Assembly (NCBI GenBank): GCA_963682175.1
Contig: OY821786.1
Location: 27,674,501 to 27,738,500, forward strand
Length of the DNA stretch: 64,000 bases
Reading direction: 5' to 3'
DNA from: Triglochin maritima
Taxonomy: Eukaryota > Streptophyta > Magnoliopsida > Alismatales > Juncaginaceae
The notes beneath the pieces were generated by a model that saw nothing but the letters and a program-made list of their open reading frames with translations, searched no databases and had not been told where the DNA came from. Of the stretch, positions 20,732 through 29,731 are shown in pieces; positions within the stretch are counted from its first letter, which is position 1, and every line of letters starts with the position of its first letter. The position numbers and the translations under genes were made by a program.

Positions 20732-22302
20732 TGATTGACATCATTTCATGCTCATATTTGTATCTTATATCCATTATCTTACACCTAAGCAATGCTACGT
20801 GACGAGTTTTATGTTTAGTTTTCAGGAATAAAGAGGTTTGAAGAGAAGAGCCATGAAAGGACCCAAAAGCTGGGAAAAAGGACTGAATGGTGAGATCTAG
20901 GGACCAAGATGCAAGGGAGAAGGACCTGAATGTAAGACAGAAGCACCTAAGAGCAAAACAAAATACTCCACACCATCATGGGGAGTATTTTACCAATTCT
21001 ATTCGGGTCGGAGCTCCAACAAGTCGAGTAACCGCATCAAAGACCACCAATACCAGAAAGCAAAGCCCACAACAAATGCCAACACGATCCGACAATTTTA
21101 GACCGCCAATTGGCGGTCTTGGACCGCTAATTGGCTGTCCATATTGCTCAGGATCCGTCGAAATTTCTCTTGGACTTGTATTAATGTTCGTTTAGGCTAT
21201 TTTTGGTATTGGTTTAGTCCCACATCGGGGGATTGTCCCCGATTAGCTTTTTCCATGCTTATAAATAGAACTCTTCACCTTCCATTGTAATTACCCATTG
21301 CTTGGTGGTATTCTCTCTACTAAGGAGTGAACCTTGAAGCAAAAACTCAAGGTGGAGATGAATGCTACCTTCAATGTGAGTCATTTGTTAATAAAATAAT
21401 TCTTCTAGTTTCTTTCAATCTTGTCTTTTAATTTGTGCCTGTTTGTTTAGTCTTTCCTTTCCTTTTATGTTTCTTTAATGCTTCTTGCCTTCTTAGTTAA
21501 CTTTCATTTCAGTATTATGCTTTCTTTTCCTAATATAGTTAGTGTAATGAGTAGTGAGTAGTTCCATCCCCATTTGGGGGGTGGAGAAATATGTGATATA
21601 ATCATGTAGTGTATTAAGTGTGTGTTATCTTTATCCCTTGAGCTTTATATGATTTCCATAACCATCTAATGGGTTTTCACTCTTATCTTTGATATGCTAA
21701 TGCTCTTGAATGAAGCTTAGCTTATGCTTTGATTAGTGGACCTATTTTATGGGGAATGATAAGGTTAGGATATGGATGAAGTTAATATTGGAAACACAAT
21801 TTGTAGTGTATGAGCTCTTGTTGCCTTTACCTTAGCTAATGTCTTGTATGTTTTAATGATGTAGTGAAATCTTAATTCATGTGGAGGCATAGTAGGGTAT
21901 AGTCTTTATACTTGAGTTCATGTAGCTTCATTCCAATTATTGTCTTGTATGTTTTAATGATGTAGTCTTATCTTAATTCATGTAGAGACAAAGTTGGATG
22001 TAGTTTTATGATTTCATGCACTACATGTTGTGAGGAGCTTAATGAACACACACACACTTCTTTATGTTCACATTATTTCTCTACCCCCTTTGGGGTTTAG
22101 TTTTATTGCTTATCTTCATTTCCTTTTGCATTCTAGTTTAGCATTGTAGTGTAGTTTAGTGTAACCAATCCTTTTCTCCTTTCTTTACCCCTTGCCTTCG
22201 CACGAACCAAGTGTCGACACACCTCACAGTGGACGACCCGTATTTGCCACCGCTTCAACGCGGCCATGCACTTGCGGTAGAAATATAAAACGAGATCAAT
22301 CA
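20732..22302 (+). repeat. C1 5' LTR
   Basis: The LTR runs from TGATTGACATC to GATCAATCA. It contains the palindrome AGACCGCCAATTGGCGGTCT at 21100-21119 and a second, imperfect dyad at 21121-21140. The USE-like motif is at 21217-21227 and the TATA box at 21260-21268. It is followed directly by AG and the primer binding site. Confidence 0.93.
21217..21268 (+). promoter_or_regulatory. C1 LTR promoter: USE-like element plus TATA box
   Basis: GTCCCACATCG at 21217-21227 and TATAAATAG at 21260-21268 are separated by 32 bp. CGGGGGATTGTCCCCG, an inverted repeat, lies just after the first motif. This is the Pol II-type arrangement described for plant snRNA promoters. The same pair and spacing occur in both C1 LTRs and in A1. 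Activity is inferred, not shown. Confidence 0.65.
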
Positions 22303-23435
22303 AGTTTTTGGCGCCGTTGCCGGGGAGGTGCTCTGTCCAGACCTTGGTTTGGACGATTCGAGGGGTTTTTAATTTTTTGTTTCCAGTGTTTCTTAGTTTC
22401 AGGGAACCAGCACATCAAGGGTAGGCTACTGAAGAAGTTTGAGGAAGAGAAACCACAAAAGGACCGCCAATCAGCGGTTGGAGCCCGCCAATTGGCGGCC
22501 TGGTAAGGGTTTCCTGCTTCCAAATTTTTTGTGGTAGTTAGTTCTGTAATTGGTGTTATCTGGGAGTCCAATTTTGCATGCTGTGACTTCGTGTTTGCTC
22601 CCAGATCATTAATCACTCCCCCTTTAATCAACTTGGACCATAAAACTCAAAGCAAAAGATTAGACTCTTTGACATCTAGGTCATGCATCATATGTAGACC
22701 TTGCATGCATCTTTCTTTTCTTTGCTTTACATTTTGTCGTTGATTGCTGGCGTGAGGTACATGCACCCCGATCTCTCATTCATGCATGTTTCGATCATGC
22801 ATTAGTTAGTAAGGTGCATCGGGACAAGAGTGAGTTGAGCGTTTGATTGGAGTGATTGATTGCTAGATTTAAGCTCAAAACGCTACTAAGGAGGGGCTGT
22901 CCCATAAAAGATAAGGTGGGGGATTTCATCACCCTTTCCTTGGCCCCAAAAATCACTCGTAATAAAGCCTTAACTAAAAGCAAGTAGACATTGGCCCTAA
23001 GGAATTCGGATGCAATAGGAGAGTAATCTAGTCGAGACCGTCATGACCTGATCGGCGTTGCCTACCTTGTCGATAGTAGGAGGTACTGGATCTCCGGATC
23101 TGGTATCACTTGCTGGGCATTGTGGTCCTCGTTGTAGGGAGGTGAGGCGTGTCAAGGCTAGTGACCTCGAAGTTAGGCGTCGTCTAGCTTAAGGACCCAT
23201 TGCCTTACATTGTTTGAGTCGTGCTTGCTAGTTAGGCTTCTTCCTGATCCCGTTACCCACGCTAGCTTTAGGGATTCTTCCCTTCTCCTCTGAGTCATCT
23301 TCTTCTCACCTTCTTCTACGTTATAGTCTCCTCCCCTTTACACTCTCTGGTAGCGTTTTAGGGTCGAGTCGAGCACTTTTTGTGAGCTTAGTCTCGTGGT
23401 GGTGAGAGTGGTCGACTCGAGAGTTGTTTGTTGAG
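22303..23435 (+). other. C1 leader with tRNA-Asp primer binding site
   Basis: The primer site at 22309-22326 reads TGGCGCCGTTGCCGGGGA, a perfect match to the expected complement of the tRNA-Asp 3' end. Dyads follow at 22461-22480 and about 22483-22500. The remaining 900 bases contain blocks shared with the A-type leaders, but no gene I can support. Confidence 0.88.
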
Positions 23436-24929
23436 ATGGATGGTTACATGGGCGACCATTCATATCATTGTTGGGACCAGGATGATTCTCCCTGGTATTC
23501 CGGACCCATGCAACCTGGGGTGGCTCAGACGAACACCCCGTACGGTTGGGATGATCTTCATTATGTGACTGAGCAATCTTCATATAGGGGTGATATGAGA
23601 GAGGCACCGACGGCTAGATCTCCATCTAGTTATGTTGGATCATACTCTGGGCAACAAACTTTGGCCTCTTTCATGCATGCGGTAGACGACATGAGTGCAC
23701 CAGTGGCTCCAGTAGCCATACCGTGCGATTGTTGTGGGTTGAGTGGTCATAATATCGGGGAATGTCCTTATGTTCCCCCAGAGCCTGAGTATGAGCATAC
23801 ATTTTCCCAAAATGCTCAATATGACCATTACGCATCCGCGTACATCCCGAGAGTGATGGATTCATGGGGAAACAATTCTTATTCAAATTCTTATACTTCA
23901 TATTCTACCCAGTATCCTCCTCCCGAATACCCAGAATTCTACCAGCACCCCACTCCAAATCATTGGACTCATTCTCAGCCCATCAACACCCAACCCCAAA
24001 ATTTTCCAAGCTCTGACTTGGACCCCATCGTTGACCGCATACCTGATTCCTTGAAACAAACTCTCCAAACATTCATGGAAACCACACAAAACTTATTGAA
24101 GTCCAACTTGAATTCCTTGCAAACCATGGAAATGCAAGTGAGCCAGATGACACAACAATTCCATGAACGTGAGGAGGGTAACTTTTCTTGTCAACATGAG
24201 GATTCATCTTTTGATATCGAACCACCACCACATCCACAAATTCAAAGCACAATCTTTCAAAGTCAAACTCCTAGTCAGTCTGAGGGACTTGGAGTTTCAA
24301 TTCACGATCACTTAGTGGAGGATTCGATTCAAATTGAGAATAGCTTGGACCAGTTCTATTATGAGTCGGCACAGGATTGTGCCTTACCTTTTTGTCCCGT
24401 GGCCCTTGAGCCACATGATCTTATTGTTGTACCTCCTAAGGACTCACCTTTGGTGGAGCAAGAGCTCCCTAGTACCCTTAATCTCATACGACCTGATGAG
24501 AGTTTGCCTCTCACTATTGTTCCTGATCATCTTGGAAATGATGGAACATCAAACAACTACATTGCTCATGAGGGTATTAGGAGTTCCTGGGAGGATACCT
24601 TGGGTATGAGACCCACTATTTGTTCGCCTGGTGTGTCGGATATGCCTAACGAGGTTCTTGACCTCGTTCCGACGCACCAGCCTGTTGGTTGGAGAGTTTG
24701 GATTGACGATCATAACTTCAGCAGCGCAACAGGAGAAACTCTTCTTCCGTTGCCCCTTATTTACCAAACTCTTGAGAGGTTCAAGCTCTTTCAGTTTGAT
24801 CCTTTGAATGAGACGCCTTTGCGTCCAATTCACGAACCTCTCATTTCATCTGGTGCTCTTTGTGAAGGGGGCCCACGCATGAGTATTCTGGCCCCGCGTG
24901 GTGTCATGTTCCCTTTCCAAGTGCATTGA
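23436..24929 (+). CDS. C1 gag-like protein: zinc knuckle, coiled coil and GWRV domain, no capsid core or protease
   Basis: An intact ORF of 497 codons starts at the first ATG (23436, MDGYMGDHSY); the frame opens slightly earlier at a TTG. In order: an acidic, Tyr/Trp-rich N-terminus, one CCHC knuckle CDCCGLSGHNIGEC (about residues 95-108), a Tyr/Pro/Ser-rich linker, a predicted coiled coil (SLKQTLQTFMETTQ to FHERE), an acidic region, and a C-terminal segment starting VGWRVWIDD that resembles the A-type C-terminus (IGWRVFFDEQ). The capsid-like core and DLG protease of A-type gag-pro are missing. It probably derives from gag-pro by internal loss. Nucleic-acid binding is likely from the knuckle; other function is unknown. 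Confidence 0.85.
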   Translation: MDGYMGDHSYHCWDQDDSPWYSGPMQPGVAQTNTPYGWDDLHYVTEQSSYRGDMREAPTARSPSSYVGSYSGQQTLASFMHAVDDMSAPVAPVAIPCDCCGLSGHNIGECPYVPPEPEYEHTFSQNAQYDHYASAYIPRVMDSWGNNSYSNSYTSYSTQYPPPEYPEFYQHPTPNHWTHSQPINTQPQNFPSSDLDPIVDRIPDSLKQTLQTFMETTQNLLKSNLNSLQTMEMQVSQMTQQFHEREEGNFSCQHEDSSFDIEPPPHPQIQSTIFQSQTPSQSEGLGVSIHDHLVEDSIQIENSLDQFYYESAQDCALPFCPVALEPHDLIVVPPKDSPLVEQELPSTLNLIRPDESLPLTIVPDHLGNDGTSNNYIAHEGIRSSWEDTLGMRPTICSPGVSDMPNEVLDLVPTHQPVGWRVWIDDHNFSSATGETLLPLPLIYQTLERFKLFQFDPLNETPLRPIHEPLISSGALCEGGPRMSILAPRGVMFPFQVH

Positions 24930-26554
24930 CCCACTCTTGAGGTTCCCATTTGATGTCTTTTGACAAATGAAGATGGGAACTTATGTTTGTACATAGTTAT
25001 ATATAATAATAAAAAACAAAAAAAAGAGAAAAAAAAGAGAAAAGAAGTACAATAAAAGACTCCTTCAGTGAGCATCGATTGTTGTGAGCCCCAACCCTTG
25101 TGTATTTGGGCTCCATTTCTTTCACGTATTTGTATCCCTTCTTTAGCATCTCACAGGTTTTGAGGGAATTCGGGTTATGTCCATCAACATGACCTTGCAC
25201 TTCCCTTTGTACTTCATGTTGGTGAGATCTCTCCTTTTTATGCATCAATCCATGTAGTATCTTGCTTGCATTCATTGAGGACAATGCATGAAGTAGGTGT
25301 GGGGGGGTGTTTTACGTGTGTACATAGTCGAGTCTTTTCTTTTGATTTTGTTTTCTTTTGTTTGCATTGTTAGGGTCATGTTAGTGTGCTGCATTTAATA
25401 TCGATATATCTGCTTGCCATGATCCTTGGGTGACTTGTCTTCTTTTGCTTGCCCAATGCTTTAAAATTTCCACATTTCTTTCAAAATCTTCATGTGTTTT
25501 CGAAAGAAAATGTTTTGTGAGTTTTGCATGTGTTTAGCATGTGCAAAACCGTTGAGAGGCAAAGTAAAAAGAAAGCTCCCAAAATTGTCTTGAACTTGAT
25601 GCATTAGGATATCTAGTACGTGGCTTTACGATTTATCGAGTCGTTAGGATGCACCCCAGTTTTCCTTTGGGGGTGAGTAATCATAGGGTTTCAGTGCTCA
25701 AACATTCAAAGAAGTCCACCCTGAACCTAGTGAGTCAATAATTCGTGTTTGTTAATTTTGGAAGTTTGTTGTAGTCAAGGACCCTCTTAATCTGGTTGTG
25801 AGACATTAGTGTAGGGGTTTTGGTTCATGTGTAGATAAGAAATAAGTGAGTAGATGTTCTCTCTTCTCGCACGACTCCTATCACTCGGGAAAGTAGGTCT
25901 GAGGGGACTTTGTGCCTGGTGCTTTCGAGTCATCTGACTTGGGATGCGCCGACCGAACTCCCGTTACACGGGTGGTAGGGATTGCCCTATGTGGAGATTT
26001 GGGGAAAGGTGTATGTGATAGTGTAAGTCCTCATGGGCAATGATGCATGAAACCTGACCCTGGGAGAATGAAGCTCCAACTAATAAAAAGAAAAAAAATG
26101 TGTGAAAAAAAAAGAAAAAAAAATGGCAATGCAAATAAGAACCTTAATGGACTTTACACTTTGTAGCACTTGAGGATGTTGAGGTTGTCCATGTCTTTCA
26201 CATAATTCCTTATTTAACTTGCACGAATGGTTCATTAGGGTAGAGGTGTGGACTGATCACCTATATAGAGTCGGCCCGTAGCATTACCGCGTCCATTGAT
26301 CGACAAAATATTTCCAACGAGTCGAGGTCTAGATTGAATAATGCATCTTGTTCGGATTTTGTGGGTATATCCGCTGAAAACCCTCAGGAGACAACACTCC
26401 TCCTCCTTGGCAACAAAGAGGTTTAACGGCATGTTGCACGTGCTAAGTGCAACCGTGATTCCTACGAAAGTGAGTTAGGATTTCTTGTTTCTCGTTTGTT
26501 TTTCTCTTTCTTTGTTTTGCTCGAGACTAGCAAAAACTTAGGTGTGGGGGTATT
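24930..26554 (+). other. C1 3' noncoding block and polypurine tract
   Basis: 1.6 kb without a supported gene. It begins with an A-rich tract (about 25000-25050), then an internal G-run GGTGTGGGGGGG near 25294-25316. Blocks shared with A1, A2, E3 and E6 follow, including an inverted repeat CCCGT-TAC-ACGGG and the hairpin at 26402-26421 (loop GCAA, one stem mismatch). The polypurine tract GGTGTGGGGG lies at 26541-26550, four bases before the 3' LTR. Confidence 0.8.
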
Positions 26555-28104
26555 TGATTGACATCATTTCATGCTCATATTTGTATCTTATATCCATTAT
26601 CTTACACCTAAGCAATGCTACGTGACGAGTTTTATGTTTAGTTTTCAGGAATAAAGAGGTTTGAAGAGAAGAGCCATGAAAGGACCCAAAAGCTGGGAAA
26701 AAGGACTGAATGGTGAGATCTAGGGACCAAGATGCAAGGGAGAAGGACCTGAATGTAAGACAGAAGGACCTAAGGGCAAAACAGAATACTCCACACCATC
26801 ATGGGGAGTATTTTACCAATTCTATTCGGGTCGGAGCTCCAACAAGTCGAGTAACCGCATCAAAGACCAACAATACCAGAAAGCAAAGCCCACAACAAAT
26901 TCCAACACGATCCGACAATTTTGGACCGCTAATTGGCGGTCCATATTGCTCAGGATCCGTCGAAATTTCTCCTGGACTTGTATTAATGTTCGTTTAGGCT
27001 ATTTTTGGTATTGGTTTAGTCCCACATCGGGGGATTGTCCCCGATTAGCTTTTTCCATGCTTATAAATAGAACTCTTCACCTTCCATTGTAATTACCCAT
27101 TGCTTGGTGGTATTCTCTCTACTAAGGAGTGAGCCTTGAAGCAAAAACTCAAGGTGGAGATGAATGCTACCTTCAATGTGAGTCATTTGTTAATAAAATA
27201 ATTCTTCTAGTTTCTTTCAATCTTGTCTTTTAATTTGTGCATGTTTGTTTAGTCTTTCCTTTCCTTTTATGTTTCTTTAATGCTTCTTGCCTTCTTAGTT
27301 AACTTTCATTTCAGTATTATGCTTTGTTTTCCTAATATAGTTAGTGTAATGAGTAGTGAGTAGTTCCATCCCCATTTGGGGGGTGGAGAAATATGTGATA
27401 TAATCATGTAGTGTATTAAGTGTGTGTTATCTTTATCCCTTGAGCTTTATATGATTTCCATAACCATCTAATGGGTTTTCACTCTTATCTTTGATATGCT
27501 AATGCTCTTGAATGAAGCTTAGCTTATGCTTTGATTAGTGGACCTATTTTATGGGGAATGATAAGGTTAGGATATGGATGAAGTTAATATTGGAAACACA
27601 ATTTGTAGTGTATGAGCTCTTGTTGCCTTTACCTTAGCTAATGTCTTGTATGTTTTAATGATGTAGTGAAATCTTAATTCATGTGGAGGCATAGTAGGGT
27701 ATAGTCTTTATACTTGAGTTCATGTAGCTTCATTCCAATTATTGTCTTGTATGTTTTAATGATGTAGTCTTATCTTAATTCATGTAGAGACAAAGTTGGA
27801 TGTAGTTTTATGATTTCATGCACTACATGTTGTGAGGAGCTTAATGAACACACACACACTTCTTTATGTTCACATTATTTCTCTACCCCCTTTGGGGTTT
27901 AGTTTTATTGCTTATCTTCATTTCCTTTTGCATTCTAGTTTAGCATTGTAGTGTAGTTTAGTGTAACCAATCCTTTTCTCCTTTCTTTACCCCTTGCCTT
28001 CGCACGAACCAAGTGTCGACACACCTCCCAGTGGACGACCCGTATTTGCCACCGCTTCAACGCGGCCGTGCACTTGCGGTAGAAATATAAAATGAGATCA
28101 ATCA
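26555..28104 (+). repeat. C1 3' LTR
   Basis: This is the downstream LTR, 1550 bp. It is 21 bp shorter than the 5' LTR, mainly because one of the two neighbouring dyads near 26920-26943 has been lost, apparently by deletion between the two similar copies. It ends GATCAATCA at 28104. Confidence 0.92.
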
Positions 28105-28705
28105 ATCTACTCGACCCTAAAACACTAAGAGAAATGGTGTAAAGGATAGGAGACTAAATAATAGAAGTAGAGTAGTTGATGACTCAGGTGAGAATAAAAG
28201 AAGCCTTAAAAACTAGCATGGGTACGGGTGAGGGTAGAAGCTTAAACTAGCAAACACGCTCAAACAACCAAAGGCTGACTATATGTCCTTAGGCTAGACG
28301 ATGCCTAACTACGACTCTCCCACACTCCCGAATACCTCACCTCCATCGGCCGAAGGTCACAAAGCCAAATGAGAAAGTCAAGACCCGGAGGTCCCAAAAG
28401 TCTCAATGCAACTAAGCAAACGACGACGTTCAAGCCATGACATCGAGAATGGGGTTGTCTTCTAAGTTTGCCTGAAGTCCTTAAAGTCGATGTCTACCTG
28501 ATTTTAAGTTAGAATTCACTTGAGTGTGGTTTGTGGGGGCTAAGGGAGGGGTGATGAAATCCCCCACCTTATCTTGAAGACTATAAGTGGTGCCCCACAA
28601 GATCAATTGTTCTTAAAGTAGCAAGCAACTCACCAAACAAGCACTCACCTCACTCTTGTTCCAATGCACCTTACTAACTAATGCACGCTTTAACATGGGC
28701 ATGTG
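28105..28705 (-). other. E2 leader remnant
   Basis: The reverse complement is the Athila-like untranslated leader, with the shared blocks around ctagacgatgcctaac and gtgatgaaatcccccacc. It is closest by eye to the E4 leader (39300-39878) rather than to C1. No coding potential is seen. The primer site and the adjoining end of the 5' LTR are missing; the join to LTR sequence lies near 28700. Confidence 0.75.
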
Positions 28706-29731
28706 CATAAACACATTGGTTATTAATGGTTATGGAAAAACCTATCAATCCAATCACTAACCTAGTTGATTATCATGAGCATAAACACGTTGGTTATTAA
28801 GAACCTAAACAAGCACCGGAAGTGTCTAAAAGTTGTGCCCATCAAGTTATGTATTCCTGTTTAAACAAACAAGCATACATTCATATTCATCACATATTGC
28901 ATAAGATAACATTCATTCCCATTCTTTATTACATGTATAAACATCATCTCCACCCCAAAGAGGGATGATACTACTTACTACTCATTAAGCTAACTAATTA
29001 TGTTAAGATTTAAGGAAACAAAGCATGCAAGACTAAAGGAAACAAAATATAACTAAAAAGAAAATATTTTATTTACATGACTCACATTACAAAGTGGTAT
29101 CCTCTCCATCTTGAATTTTGCTTCAAAGGCTTACTCTAAGTAGAGAGAATGACCATCAAGCAATGGGTAAGTTACAAAGGAGAAAGAAGAGTTCTTTTTA
29201 TAGACAAGAAAAAGAAAACTGGGGGCAACCCCAAGTGTGGGACTAATGAAACATACTTAAAATGGAAATAAACTACATAACCCACAATCACACAAAACTG
29301 GGTCGGATCCGGACCAAAATTGACCGCCAATTGGATGTCACAATTGGTCATATGCGACCCAATTCTGCGTGTCTACTTAAGTTCTTCAAATCTTCACGTC
29401 AGGTGTGCCATGGTCAATCATTTGATTCTATTCCCAAATCTAATTGCCAAAATGCTCCTCATGATGGTGTGAAGTTTCTCGGTTTGCTATTTGGTCCCTC
29501 CGGGCTTCTGTCCAGGTCCTTCCCACTTGCTGATTGGTTCTTGTGAATGACAGGCATGTTCATTTTGCATCATTTAAGTCCTTTCTTCTTATGTTTCAGT
29601 CATTTTTCTCTTCCATTCTCTTCTTTATTACCTAATCCCTGAAATATAACAACAAACACTCGAGTAGCACTAAATTGGGGTAAAATAAATGATATATAAC
29701 ATGAGTACGATGTATGATATGCTACTAATCA
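28706..29731 (-). repeat. E2 5' LTR, truncated at its 3' end
   Basis: The reverse complement starts TGATTAGTAGCATATCATAC, the LTR start seen in E3 (33274), and carries LTR blocks such as the conserved 'tctccacccc' region near 28950. Its last few hundred bases are missing near 28705, where a short sequence (cataaacac-ttggttatta) is present twice, at about 28711 and 28781. The outer end at 29731 abuts E3 pol in the opposite orientation, so E2 probably inserted into E3; the matching target duplication would lie left of the window. Confidence 0.7.

Larger units (their letters stand above)
20732..28104 (+). mobile_element. C1: complete pol-less element with a reduced gag-like ORF
   Basis: The element is 7373 bp. 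The LTRs are 20732-22302 (1571 bp) and 26555-28104 (1550 bp), running from TGATTGA to TCAATCA. The flanks are ctcta (20727-20731) and atcta (28105-28109), a 5-bp duplication with one later change. Joining them restores the E2 gag 5' region. The LTRs differ by one deletion of about 20 bp within the dyad pair plus about fourteen substitutions by eye, so it is young. The interior holds a perfect tRNA-Asp primer site, a leader, one intact ORF, a long 3' noncoding block and a polypurine tract. No gag core, protease or pol is present. Confidence 0.92.

Noticed and set aside
23436..24929. C1 ORF as a captured host gene
   Set aside because: Its knuckle, coiled coil ending in HERE and GWRV terminus all match gag-protease of neighbouring elements, so it is a reduced gag rather than host sequence.
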